Below, in pieces: positions 23,458 to 36,300 of a stretch of DNA of 64,000 nucleotides. How positions within the stretch are numbered: the first letter of the stretch is position 1; each line of letters begins with the position of its first letter. The notes under the pieces are model-generated. The model had not been told where the DNA came from. It saw only the letters and a list, made by a program, of their open reading frames with translations, and made no database searches. Made by a program: the position numbers and the translations under genes. This DNA is from Porites lobata (Eukaryota > Cnidaria > Anthozoa > Scleractinia > Poritidae). The DNA lies in the NCBI GenBank assembly GCA_942486035.1, contig CALNXK010000032.1, forward strand, positions 2,417,501 to 2,481,500, given 5' to 3'.

Positions 23458-23960
23458 GAGGGCCTCTTCACATGAGCCCGGTTGAACGGGCCGGCTCGTT
23501 TACCGGGACCAATTTCGCTTTGGGTTCATATGAGAAATTTCAGCCCGGTTTCCGAGATGAAAAAAAGTTAAAGATCCTGAGGAAATTCGACGAACAAAGC
23601 AAACATGACAAAACACAAAAATTATAACTTTCACGCCTACCATAGCTTTGGCAACCCCTAAAGCTGTATCGCTGCAGTTAAATGGGATGCTTGGCTTATG
23701 ATGTGAAAAACTCAGCAGGCAATGCAAGACTACGCCATCCGGGCCGCCAGAATTCATCCCGCTTTCATCCGGGTAACCGGGCTGAAGTGTTCAGATGGCA
23801 AAATCTCCAGCCCGCTTACTGAGATCCCGGTTGGAAAAACCGAGATCTCGGGAACCGAGCCTGCCCACCCTGTCATACGAACAACACATCGAAAATTTTA
23901 CAAAGGATTTAGAGGAAAGGCAAGATCTCTGAAACTGGGCTCATGTGAAGAGACCTTGAG
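23458..23960. mobile_element. 0.5 kb MITE with CTTCACATGAGCCC ends
   Basis: GAGGGCCTCTTCACATGAGCCCGG (abridged: core CTCTTCACATGAGCCC) faces GGGCTCATGTGAAGAG near 23940. The interior is rich in GGGCTGA, CCGGTT and CCGGG motifs, also partly inverted (GCCCGGTTTCCGAGAT / GATCTCGGGAACCGAG). No coding capacity. Confidence 0.75.
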
Positions 23961-23967
23961 AAACCTC

Positions 23968-24072
23968 AAAAGGTGGATAGCGCTATGCAGTGGATAGTGC
24001 AATTAATTTCCTTAATACTTATCCGCTGGATAGTGATTTATCCGGTGGATAGCGCTATCCAACGTTCGAACA
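23968..24072. repeat. GGTGGATAGCGCTATCC repeat
   Basis: GGTGGATAGCGCTAT occurs twice with related GCTGGATAGTG copies and a self-complementary GGATAGCGCTATCC core, directly abutting the previous MITE. Confidence 0.55.
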
Positions 24073-25156
24073 ACCGGTGCCTGGCGTCTTACCGGCTTAC
24101 TTGTCCAGTCTCGGCAAACTCTCTGTAACTTAACGCTACGCTCTACTCTGGCTCGTCGAACTGAGAAGGTCAGAAAGTAACTAGAAATTTCTTACGCACG
24201 ATTTTCCTTCACTTAGTATCCGTTTTTCCATTACAAAATCGCTCTTGTAAGGCCATACGTCTAACGACAGCTACGTTAATTAGGAGTGAAAATATTTTAA
24301 CTTTTGAAGGGGGTATATGTCACGATATTTGTTAGCTAAAGCCCTTTTTCCATTTATTGAATTCCAAAAATGGTCCAGTTTTGTTGTTAAGTCTATATTT
24401 AGCAATCACCCCCCCCCCCCCCACCCACCTCATATAATATGGCTAGTTCTCCCTGATGATAATTGTTTGATCGAGAGCCATAATGGATCTTGGTTTGATC
24501 TTCGCATCATAACTCTACAGCCTTTTGTACATGAACAAGGCACCAAGTAATGACTTCTCCTCAGAATTGACCTAAAACAGCAATAACATTTGATGTAGCC
24601 CACTTAAGTACCAGAAATGTTTCTCTCGGTTCTATTTTACTTTGAAATAAATGGAAAATGATAAACACAAAATTGGGAGACGAAAAACAATCAAAAGTGT
24701 TCAAAATATATGAAAACGTAGTTGCCTTGGCTACTTCGTCGCTCAGACTGCAAATTTCCACTCGCAGCGCGCCTGTCCGGGCGCCAGTACATACAGTTAG
24801 TAATGCATTCTTATTAAAATGACTCATCAAAGAACAATTTTTTACACGCACAGATCTAATGCAGTTTCTACGAGATTTGTAATCCCAGGAGCTGGTTTAT
24901 ATACATCTTCTAGCTCCAAAAAAGACGATTAGTAGCGTTAAATTAGTGACTTGCAAGACCAATACCTGATAAAAACCCGAAGGAAATAAATTGATTTCAA
25001 CCCTTCTATTGTTTATAGTCTAGTTATAATCTCAGTAATAGTGAAAATAAAGAAGAGTAGGTTGTTTGATTTTTTCTTAAAGCACTATGCTTAAGAATAA
25101 GAATGGTTTATAGTTCAGTTCGCAGTGTATGATGTTCTCTGTAGTATAATCTCCTA

Positions 25157-28100
25157 TTAGCGACCAATCATAAGTCCAGAAAATGAGGTCTTCTCCAGGA
25201 TGTTTATAGGCTTGTTGGTATTATTCTCGATGTACAGCGATACATATTGTCCAGCCTAGTAGAAAATAAAATAGTCTCAATACATATTAAGGGCAAAATT
25301 GTATTATTCAGAACCAATTTTTACTTTCCAAGACGACATGATCTTCAGTTCATCGATTTTCATGTTGCTGGAAAGAAAGACTAAAAAAAAGGGCCGCAGA
25401 GAAACACGAATGTTTTCTCTTTAGCGCAGGGACAAACTAATGAATACGGACAGTCATGTGATTGACGTTGCTAGTTTTTAAAACCGAAACCTCGGACTCG
25501 GTTTCTGTTGCAAGTTATGTTGATTTTGAAATTAACACAAAGGCCCTAGTTTCCTTTGCTGCCCCGCAAACAGCTTCGGAGGAGACTACAAAGGCCCAAA
25601 TTCACGCTGAAAATCCACGAAAAACATCGTGCTAAACTACTGACGGAAAGTTCAATTCACACGAAAAAATACTGAATTCTAGGTACTGCCTAGGAAGCAA
25701 TTATACCTTACTTTGGCCCCTTACTTAATATTAAGAAAAGCGCAAATGACTCCAAAACTTGTTTTAACTGAAATAAAATATTAACTACAAGATATACATC
25801 CTAAGCGTAGCCATTCAAGGGCAATATGTCTTCTTTTACCTTCAGCATCAACATGCCACTGACTGTTACTGTGAACCGGAGACTGTTGCTTTCCATTCCT
25901 GTTATTGTTGTTAGAGCTCTGAAACAATTAATGGAAATGCCTTAATTCCTGTTGTTCCTGTAGGTGCCAATTTTTTCACTGAATATTCAAGTACTATAGG
26001 TATTCCCATGGCACGAGTGAAATTAAACTTCTACGGGGCTGGGACAGTAATTTTGTGAACACAGACCGAGGAATGTTCAACTAAATCAATTTTAAGTCCA
26101 AAGAACGTTTGATACGAGAATATCCAGTTTTAGATAATCGTATCAAAACCCCCGATTCCCACTTGTGCGCATCATAGTGAATTTCAAAAATGATGAATCA
26201 GAATGCTCACTCACGTGTTCAATTCACACAGTGAACTGATGCAGATGCTGACTTTCACGTGATCACGTGGCCGCAGATTTGCTTCCCTGTCACGTGATAT
26301 TAGTAGGTTGGCTGTGAGTTGGTACACACCGCTGTACCGGACGACATATCGTCCGGAGCGCACATTAAAATCATTTCCGCGTACGAACGTGCCAGAATGG
26401 TCGCCCTGCGTAAAAACAAAGAATCCAACAAAAAGTCGGGGTGGTCAATGAGCACGTTAAATGAACTAAAAGCTAAGGAAGCGTAATTGAGTGGTGGGGG
26501 TGCAGAGTCGGCTAAAACAGGGACCTCTCTGACCACCAGCTAGTCAACAGTTGTTTCTCAATAAAATTTCTGGCGTCTTATCCACGCTAAAAGATATCTA
26601 GTTTATTAATTATTCTCCTAACACTATCAGAAATTTCTGTTGCCAACATTTGTTTTTCGCAATAACACGGTGTCCTCGTTAAACTGAAACGGACTGTTAG
26701 GTCAACTGAAAGTAGTAAAACAATAATAATAATAATACTAATAAACTTTATTTTTATAGCGTCTATATCATCAACTGTTCTAGGCGCTTTACAATATCAC
26801 AAAAAATGCATTAAAACTCTAAAAAATCTAACAACTACATATATTAGTATGAAAAATGAATAAAAATCTATTTATAAATTAAGAAAAAGCTTGGTGAAAT
26901 AAATATGTCTTTTAAGTGTTTTTTGAAAGAATCCAAGGAATCGGTATTCCTTAAAGATGCGGGTATGCTGTTCCATAATTTAGGTCCTGCAATAGAAAAT
27001 CTTCGATCATCATAAGACTTTAGCTTAGATCTCGGGACTTAAAGTAACTCATTCGAGCAAGAACGCAAAGAGTAGGAGCTGCAAAGCTTGCTGTTAAAGC
27101 CTGCCTTCTCTACACGAGCAGTATTTGATCCGGAAATCAGCGAACAAACAATTTCCACTTACAGGCAGTTTGTAGTTTTTCAGTTCCTGGTGGGATTTCT
27201 TCGCAATGGTGACGTCATGTCGAAGTTCAACATGATGCGCTGAGAGGAGATCAGGTATTCCTGCTGCCATAAGACTGATGTTCTGTTGGAAAATACACTT
27301 TCTACTTTAAAAATCTTGAAAGCCATATACTCGTTTTTAATTTATAAGCCATGTTGAGTTACAATTGAACGCTCGGGAGGGAAGGCTCCAATTACAACTA
27401 CGAGTTATTACAAGTTAAAGGAGTAATACCTGTAGAACATAAAAAAGTTCGCTACCTACAACCCTGGTCAAAACTCTTGGGACACTAATGCAATAGCTCG
27501 TCAAATTGATGCATCTTCCTTCCCCCCTTCCCCCCGGAGTAGTGTTGACGTTATGCATTCAAGTTTTAATTCAACACAATCAACACAGCTTGGGGGAGAG
27601 GAGGAAGGGAGGGGGGGGGGAAGCAGAAATAGCCCCTTATAACAACATCCCCAAGCTTTTTTAAGAGGTAGATTACAAGTTAATTTCGCAAAGTGCGTCT
27701 TTGTGCCTAATTTCCTCAAGTGTCCCAAGACGTTTTGACTAGGGTTGTAGAGTTCCACTCTATGAAGTAATACTGTCTCGTTGAGTGATCATAGCCCGCT
27801 TAACAGATAATTTGTACGCTGTGTACAGGTCATGGGAGCAGGAGGTCACTGAAAAGCGTCTGTGAACTAGGGTGCGAGAAAAGAATAAATGTTTCTTCAT
27901 ACCTGGTCTGCAATACGTCTTGATCGACGATTTGCACTTTCTGTATAAAAACAAAAGAGCCAGATTACAAAATGTCGTCATTCTTCATGTTTCAATGCCT
28001 GAATATTCTCTAACTGTTCTGCCTGTCTCTCTTTCTCTATCTTTGCACTCCCACCCCACCCCCCATCTTACAGCGTCGACTTTCTTTTATCCTGGGTAGT

Positions 28101-31013
28101 AATTTGCGTTGAGAAAGTCGCGAGCTCTCGTGGATGTAGTTGTGGGTATAACCTTTATATTTTCAGGGAGGAAATTACTTTAATTGTTTTGGACAAAGGT
28201 GAGAAACTGTCATCCAGCACCAGGAGCATTTTTCATTTTAGCATACCCCGCCCCCCGCCCTCCGATTTTAGTTTACACAGAATTTTTTTTCCCAAGTTAT
28301 TCTTCCTCGTGACAAAAAAGCAGGGAAGGTAAGAACGTTTACGCATAGATTTCAAGACTGTGTGAAAGCATTATGCAGCTGGATGTGTTGTTAATCAGAA
28401 GCGAGTAGTTTCCTTGAACAGTAGCACTGAACCCATAAAATAAGCCATCTTAGCAAGAAATAAACAGCGTGATAAAACCAGCGCTCACCCTGCACCATGC
28501 TCCTGAATTCCGCCATCATGGTGGCCTCGGTGATCTGTGCTCCAGGTGGACCAGCAGGTCCAGGTGGACCGGGAGGGCCTGGGGGACCGGGACTAGGTTC
28601 ACACTGATTCTGCAAGTTATTTTAAACGTAAATAGATGAAGACGTAAGATCTTGTTATTTTGGAAAACTAAATATTAAATTAAATATTTTCCTAAATTTT
28701 CCTAACTCCAGCTGAAAAAAGATAAATCTTATAACAAAGACCCCAAGTCGGTTTTTTTGTCAATCTGAAAAAGGGTTCACATTCCTTTGTCAACGACACC
28801 ATATCAGTAACTTCTGTTAACCTTCTCCTATTGAGAAAACTGTTGATTAACCCGGAACCATGCATTAGCTTGAACTATTAATTATAGCCGTATCTTCTTC
28901 CACCAGAAAATAAAAATAAATTCATGAGAAAATTAAAAAAATAATTTTCTGTTTGGAGAGAGTTTTTAATTTACCTTGGATGATTCTCTGTTGTGTTTCT
29001 TATCCTTTCCCTTCTTTCCTTTGCCGCCTTGCTTTCTGAAGAAGTTCCAACTTTCCGCAGGGTTTAAAGCATTCGAGCCATTATCAGCTCCCTGCAGCTT
29101 GGAGGATAATAAAAACAGTTCATCACTTATAAACTGAACAATCAGGAATCCAGCGTCACATTCCTAGCATCCTTTATTCGAGTAAACCCACCCTACCCCC
29201 AGCGCTGAGGCAAGCACCTGTACTAAAATGTCTCTTTTTTGACAATGGCAGGTTTTGTATCATGTTGGGAGTTGATCGTACGTAATTACCTCCTTATGTT
29301 TTCGGTGGAATGTTGAGAGCTATTTTAAGCAACAGTTCTCAGCAGACGCTCCCTTAAAGCTAACACCTTTTCTAAAGTATCTTCCATCAAACCAGCAGAA
29401 ATGTCCGTAAAACAGTTGTTGGAAATATAGATGGTATCAAAATGCTCTTAAGTCTTTGCAAGAAAAGAAAGGAATCGAGTTTGTGTAGGCTTGATAGTGT
29501 CATTCCGACACTGTGTTGATAATTTTCACAGAGTCACAGTAGTAGTTTGTAGCAATTAAACACGCGCCATTCATCAACGAGCAGACGCAAGTGAAGGTCG
29601 GAAAACAACCTCTTATACCTCCTGACAGTGTAGAAGAACATTTATTTGAATGTCCTTATTATTGTAAGTTTTTTTTTATCAGTGTATAATTAAAGTTGCT
29701 TTTTTACCCTAAATTGTCATTTTTAGTCCACGTTGTAAGACACCAAGGTTGGCCTTTGTAATTTCAGTTAGCCCAGTTTAGATATATTTAGACTTTAATG
29801 AAAAGAAAAGGAGGGTCATGATCGGTTTTAACTGCACTTGTGTAGTGTGAAAAACCGACATATACCAGTGGGCAAGAAATTCCTTCTTGCATGCGAAGCG
29901 TCTGATCAAAGACCTTCAAGTCTAGAGGCTAGAAAATACAGTAACATAAGCATTAGCTTGTAAATAGATCAGCAGAAAGCCTCACGAAATGAGTGGTTAT
30001 TTATTGAGTTTGCATACCATACCAACCATAATTATTGCCAGTAACTATTTTATTTAGAATACTCTCTGAAAAAGATCGGCTTTTCAGTTTCTCTATAAAT
30101 ACATGTACAATTTATTTTTTAAACGACTTCTGCAAGACGAACGTAGATATTTACATTGTCTATCAAAGGTTATCGGAGGCAAATACCGTCCTTTTTTTCT
30201 GCCGCTGTTGATTAAAAGGACCGCTTCACGTTAATTTCAAAATATCCTAAGCATTACGAATGCAGCGGCATTAAAGGATCATCTAACTTCCGAAGTGCTT
30301 GTGTTAAACATCATACTGTATCTGGTACCGTGAACTGAACAGACTGACAATTACAGTGAAATCTAAACAAAAATACCTAAACATAACTTTAAAACTTAAC
30401 TGCCCATGATACAGAATTTTTTGGGAAAAGAAAAACATATCAATTAGTTTTCTTATCTTTGCGCGGCTTTTTCAGAATAGGAGGCAAAGTTGTTGCAAGC
30501 CAAAAATAGAAGACTGCAGGCTCTACGTGAAAACATCTCAAGCTCATCTCTGCCGCCAAGTGATATCTAAGATCGAAAAAGAAGCCCCGTTGACAAAATC
30601 TCCGCGACGCAATGGCTTTCCTTTCGACAAAATTTACGTTTAGTAGACGCAACGGATTGGATACGCTAAGTTCACCTGGGCGTGGGAACAAGGTGGAACA
30701 AGACTCGTGTAGAGCATGACTGACACGACGCGTTCTGCACGTTCACCATCAGTTAATACTTCGGCAAAATAATAGATCTTGACCAAACTTCCTTCATGAA
30801 ATAGAAAACAAAAAAAAGGCTTACTTTGGAATTCTCGAGGCTAGATGAAGGTTGGTCGGTAGAATCTTTGGAGGAACTTTGGCTTCTCTGTTTTCTATCG
30901 ATTTCCTGTGGACTCTCGGTGGGGGAAACATTTGTAATTTGAAAGAGAAACACTGTCAAGACTGCAATCAATACAACAGAGTGAAAAATCCCCAGACACT
31001 GTTGCACAGCCAT
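25157..31013 (-). CDS. Secreted collagen-stalk C1q/TNF-like protein, adipolin (C1QTNF12/FAM132)/erythroferrone-like
   Basis: Eight exons: 30825-31013, 28975-29091, 28489-28609, 27903-27940, 27163-27282, 26215-26405, 25840-25918 and 25157-25255 (TAA), 317 aa; all GT-AG with matching phases. Exon 1 gives a hydrophobic signal or anchor (residues ~12-27, VVLIAVLTVFLFQI). Exon 2 is basic (KGKKGKDKKH). Exon 3 has a short collagen run, GPPGPPGPPGPAGPPG, then AQITEATMMAEFRSMVQ, which matches the segment after the collagen run in FAM132 proteins. Exon 4 carries a furin-type site, RSRR before IADQ (cut after residue 151). Exons 5-8 form the C1q/TNF-like beta-sandwich: SGTFVRGNDFNVRSGRYVV, VSICISSLCELNT, TGMESNSLRFTVTVSG and AGQYVSLYIENNT...SFSGLMIG. 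Exon 2 could start six bases earlier (29097). Vertebrate relatives are secreted hormones (metabolic and iron control); the role here is unknown. Confidence 0.85.
26730..27015 (-). mobile_element. LINE 3' end
   Basis: Minus strand encodes DDRRFSIAGPKLWNSIPASL, then NTDSLDSFKKHLKDIF and a TAG at 26868-26870, the conserved C-terminus of a CR1/L2-like LINE. It is followed by a 3' UTR with TTGTAAAGCGCCTAG and an (ATT)n tail. Inside the adipolin-like gene intron. Confidence 0.85.
27456..27750. mobile_element. MITE with 31-bp inverted ends (CTACAACCCTGGTCAAAA)
   Basis: CTACAACCCTGGTCAAAACT...TTGGGACACT faces AGTGTCCCAAGACG...TTTTGACTAGGGTTGTAG. A related, more diverged pair sits at 61321-61567. Tc1/mariner-like affinity is a guess from the end sequence. 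Lies between exons 4 and 5 of the adipolin-like gene. Confidence 0.75.
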
Positions 31014-32033
31014 GTTGTGAAGGGAGCGCGAATAAAAATTGACCGAAAACTCGACCCGCAGCGTAATTTATTTTCTTTCCAAAGTTATGGGAGGTCTTTA
31101 AAAATGGGAAATATAGTATTAAATTTCCCTTTCGGGTGAAGGTCGTGATAATACAGCTATCGACTTATCGAGTAAAGATGGGCCAAAAGATCTTGAAAAG
31201 GCTGAAACCAGGGGCGTTGAAAGGGCAACCAACGTGCTGGTGCACATCTGTGCGACACCTTCTAAATTTTTTATCCTAAAAAACGACACACGTGCCACTT
31301 TCGTCGAAAACTCAATTATTTTTCCTAAGGAAGCCGCAAAATAAGATGACTAAATACTGGAAGCGTGGCCAACGTGTACTTGTTACATCGTCGTGGGGCC
31401 CCATCGGTTCTTTTAAGTACCGCCCAACAAATTAGCGATAACAGTTAACTTAAAGATGGTTGTTAGCTTAGTAATTGGCTGGGAGGAGTCAGAAATGTAT
31501 GATTTGCCAACATTTTTGTGTTTGTCATCATGCCAAACTGTGCATGGATGTTTTTCACAACAGTCTCTCGAGTCTGTGAATTTCGTGTAAATTTAAAAAG
31601 GAAAACCATACAGGAAATCATGTTCCCGGAAACAATTTTTTTCTCTGACACCTTTTTGCACACACAAGATATCGTGGCATAGTTACGCATAAACCCGCGA
31701 TGTTAACTATAATTTTAATCTACTTTTTAAAGTACAAGTGGTTTCCGCATTTCAATGTTAATTTTTGTTGAATGAGTAAACATTCAATAACTTGTTTGTT
31801 GACTTTGTTGATAATATCCTTACTTGGACTAAAAAGGAAGTATGTGACTGGTTTATATCACACAGACGCAGAGGTTAGATACGACGCTTGGGGCAAATAG
31901 CCAGGGTGAAGATAATAGTTTGTGTGTTTTACATCTTCATCAACAAAATTACTAGAGAAAGGTTTTGTGCCTTAATGTTTTGTTTTTGTTGGGTGATTTG
32001 AAAAACGTAAATATAACTGAAAACGTTTCTTAC

Positions 32034-32144
32034 CACAGAAAAAGCATTTCGTCGGCGAGCGACTGATAACTTCTTGCCCGACGAGGCCATCTTGGTTAAA
32101 TCCAACACCACAAAAAACACGTACAGGATGGCGGCGAATCGCAT
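32034..32144 (-). CDS. Candidate signal-peptide first exon (alternative exon of the adipolin-like gene, or a separate gene)
   Basis: On the minus strand an ATG at 32144 opens 37 codons beginning MRFAAILYVFFVVLDLTKMA, a good signal peptide, followed by a basic stretch (SVARRRNAFSV) and a GTAAGA donor in phase 0. The next downstream exon of the adipolin-like gene (ending 29091) also accepts phase 0, so this exon could replace the exon at 30825-31013 and give a different N-terminus. I see no other phase-0 exon between it and 31013. It could also be the first exon of an unrelated gene, or chance. No transcript evidence is available here. Confidence 0.35.
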
Positions 32145-33298
32145 TTCTTTCTTTCGTCGCAAACCTCCGCTACCTACCAACAGGTGTGGAACACAAGGTT
32201 TAGCTTCGCTTGGATGTTTGCGCAACACGCACGTTCTAATAAAACTCGTGCACCTCAAGCGGAGCTCGAAAATTGAAAAACTGGGAAGACTTACCTTAGG
32301 TTAAAGATTCTTGAAATATTCAGTAATTTTTTTTGTCTGGCCTTGCACTGACAGCGATCCGTTTATAACTACAATAGGGTAGGGCAAACAGGATCACTGG
32401 TCTTCTGTAACGTTAACACCTACGAGATAAATTACTTCACAAATGGATACAAATGACCTTCTGATAGGGGAATACGAAGATTTATACACCGGCCGACCTG
32501 ATGATATCGCGCTTATTAAAACCTGGAATCGAGTCAAGGGATAGCCAATGAGAACGTTGCAATTTGGCTGAATGTCATTTACAAAGGAGCGTTTCGATAA
32601 TTGTACTGATTATCTTGAAGGGTTGTTGAGAGACAAAGTAAGAGCGCTTAATTTGCGGCCCCTTTGCAATCAAATCCAGTCTTACCCTGGAGGAAATTCC
32701 CGTGGCAGAAAAAAAATTTCTCGTCAATGTTCTATTGTTTGCAAATATTCTGGAATTTTTCCCGTGAATGTTATGGGATTTTAAGGACTCTACAAAAAGT
32801 TTCCGGCTCAGAAGAGGAATAATCGCTGTTATATGGTTAATTGACCTTGTTATACTCTCAACAGCACATAAATCATGGCATAGAGGATTAACCTCTGTAA
32901 AGGCATTTCTGCCAAATATCTCCAAGGCTGAGACAAAATTACATCGTTTTAGATGACTTATCATAATCAGGTAGCCTTTTCGTCTAGTATCGCAGGTTTT
33001 TTATGCAATCTTTCCCGTTCTTCAAGCTTCAAACTTCACTTATCGTCAACAGCTACGGAGCACTGTAAACAGCACCACAGGGAAGCTTGCTGCGTACTAG
33101 CTTTCATCTGAAGGGTCACACTTCAGAATTCAGTCATCCACACATACTTCAAAAACTAAAACATCCTGTGCAATTGCAAAGCATTTCTTAATCGCTTTCA
33201 TTTACCTTCATTTGACTGGTCATACCTTTTAGAATTTCCTCACGGTATCAAAGTAAGAGTCATCTTGTAAAGAAGAAGAACGAAGTTATTTTTGTAGT

Positions 33299-33373
33299 AG
33301 ACTACGAGTAGTCCCCCATTTTTCCTCAGGGCTCTACTATCCCTGAGGAAAAATAGGGGACTACTCGTAGTCT
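33299..33373. repeat. 33-bp-arm hairpin repeat
   Basis: AGACTACGAGTAGTCCCC... and its near-perfect complement ...GGGGACTACTCGTAGTCT form two 33-base arms around a 9-base loop (CTCTACTAT). A MITE-size palindrome in intergenic DNA. Confidence 0.85.
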
Positions 33374-36300
33374 ATTTCTGAAGCAATTTCTTTTGAGAAA
33401 GCTCACATCACACTTGAGAAAAGGCTTGCCAGTCCTTGCTTGTTACGCCGAGCGCTTTTAATACATTGTAGTAGACCAGTTACTCTTCAAGTCTCATCAT
33501 GTTATTCGTCTATCGCCGTCTAGTCCACCACAAAGACCACAAAAAGAGCACAATTAAGTGTAGGAATAAACTAATTGGGTTAAGGATTTTTTTGTGCAAC
33601 TCTTTAAAATTCACCAAAAAAACTAGCGACGGTAGATTTTTAACTTAGGATGTTGCACTGTGCAAAGCAAAGCCGGATGCGTCCAATAGCCTGATCGAAG
33701 GACATGTACATTTTGATGGGAGTTCTTTTGCGCAGCTACCCATAGTAGGTTTCAACAAAACGTACAAAATGGGTATCAAAGATCTGTCGATGACCAGTTG
33801 ATGTTACAGTGCCATGACTCTTAATGGGTGTGGTTGTTATTCCTCGACTAGTATCTCATCTTCCAAGCCTACAAGCTTATGCATCTTCGAGTACCCATTG
33901 CACACTTCACACGCCATAACCAAATTTGTTCAATGGAGCTCTTGAAAATGCCAGTGTACAACAGCGTTATACAAAACGGTTCACCGTGTCGCCACTTGGT
34001 TTATCAATTCAATATTTGACCTTCGAGAGTACTTAACAGCTGACTTAAGCCTAATATTGACAGACCATTCGAAGTATTATCCTTATAGCTATTTAGGACG
34101 AAGTGAGCTTTAGTCCTTACTTAAAAGAATTTCTCTTATTTTTGCGGTCCGACATGTTTATCTCCAGAGTGACATTGGGCGCTTAGGACGTTTCTTAATT
34201 TCCGTCAGAAAACATTCCACATTAATCGCCTTGACTTGGGCCGAATGGTACAGTTTGTAAAAAAATAAAGAAAAAGAGACTGATTTTCCCTCACAACTCT
34301 AACGTTCGAGGAGCAACGCGCATAACCTCCCCTGAACCTGTAAGAGAATAAAAAACACAATTATGAGACCTGGTGAGGAAATTGGTGAGGAGTTCATTTT
34401 TACGGCCTGATATGCCGGGTTTCGGCGTAAGCACGTGGTCCTTCCTCGTGAGGTAAACCAGGAAAATTTTAATGGCGATCAGGTATGTCGCTGCTAGCCT
34501 GAGCGAGAAACGGTAGTGCGAAACGTATGAAAGTGACTGAGTAGTTAAGTCTCGCGGGAATAAAAAAAAAACTTGAACACGGATATAAGCTAGCCTCTTC
34601 AAAGAGAGAAGCAGTAGAACATAACACCCGCTATCTAGTTCTCTGTCAGTTTCCAGTCTGAGTCTAGCTGACTGAAATGATTCGTTAGACCGTGATCTCG
34701 CCTCACCTCGATCTTCTTTGTGCAACTAATACAAAGTGTTCTGGAGGGCTGTTGAAAGTAAACAAGTTCAGCAACATTATCGTCTATTTGTGTGAATCTC
34801 AGGTGTATCGTCAAATTTTAAGTCTAGATATCGACAGTATCGAATAAGGTGGCTCCTATCAAAAGATTAGTCCTAGCTCGAGGACCGATACTACCGTGCC
34901 TGCAAGGGTAGCTTGAAGTGATACGGACCTCGAAACCTGCAATAATATAAAACAGAAATATAAATGAAATTAAATGATTTTGACACTGAAAGCTGAAACT
35001 GGTTGTACGAACTCCTTTTTTATGCCCTTGATCGATTTTTCAGTGCATAAAATTATGTTAAAAAAATTGCCATCTCTAAAATATTAATTTGTTCACTTTA
35101 GTTGTAACATAACGTCAACAACAAGGCCTCAGTTCATGGAGAAACATTGCTATCGATTGCAAACGACTAGAATTAAGGCTAAATCTCGAATAACGGAAAC
35201 TGTCATCAAGCTCTTAAATACTTTCACAAATAATACTATCATTCCAAGCCTTTTTCAGGCGTTCAGATAGATAAGTGCAGGCGAAAAATAGAGCGAGCAA
35301 ACAAACAAACTAACAAACAAACAAAAAAGACGGGAGATTCGTTCGGTTTATCTTTCGCCTGCTCTCCACTATCAACAAACGTCTGTAAACGGGTTATTTC
35401 TTATTTCATTTCAAACACGTGGACAAAGTAGAAATTCGCATAACTTTACAAAAGTCTTAAAAAAGTACGGTACAACGCAAAACTACTGCTAGACTGAGGC
35501 TTTTTTTAAATGGTAACACCATGGTATTTCGTCCAAAAATTCCGGCAAAGGTAGAATGTAACTAAGCTTCATTAAATCCCAACTCGGTCTGTTCTCATAT
35601 CCTCAGTGGCCAGCGTGTTCCTTTTCATCCTTCCACATACTTCAGCAGCCGATGAGACATACAAAAACAAACCTAAAAAGATATCTTCTCGGGGCGATCG
35701 ACAGTTTTTAGCTGAGCTGGGAATAGTATTTGTTTGTTTGCTACTTCTTTGGACGGGTCGTTGGTATTTACACTTCACAGTTTTCATCAAAAAAACACTC
35801 GAAAACAAACCCAATGGCGCAGTTTCTGATCATAAGATTATAAATCAAAGGAACGATAATTGATACAAGCAACTCTGAAGAAACCAGTAGTATAAACTGT
35901 GTCATGCACAAGCTTTATGAACTGAAAAACGTAACCTTTGAAAAGTCTCTAGCAAACAAGGAGAAGCACTCCATCGACAATGACATACTTCTGCTAATTT
36001 ACAGCCAAGCTAGAGTATGTCACTAACTCTTTTGATTTCGATTAAGCAGCAAAAACACATGTGAACCGAAAATTTCGTGTTCCAGCGTTTATCTTATCAA
36101 CAACTCGTTAGCAATGGCGACAACAGTTTTCCTGTTTGTCTGGCCACCGTTTTATCTAGCTTTTAATATCTAGGAGGATAAAACAGGAGATTCTAGCTCA
36201 GATTTGCTATCTGATTTTTCAAAGAAAGGCATTCATTTTGCCGAATTATGAAGTTGCCGGTTTAATTTACAGTGGTTTACAATTTGTCTATTGGTGCGCT

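Noticed and set aside
34291..34725. 144-codon open frame, minus strand
   Set aside because: It opens at TTG, matches no domain I know, and has no flanking splice sites that fit a gene. It may be part of a dispersed repeat.
35606..35863. 85-codon plus-strand frame with a hydrophobic segment (LGIVFVCLLLLW)
   Set aside because: It starts at GTG, and the minus strand is also open over the same bases; no partner exons or family support found.
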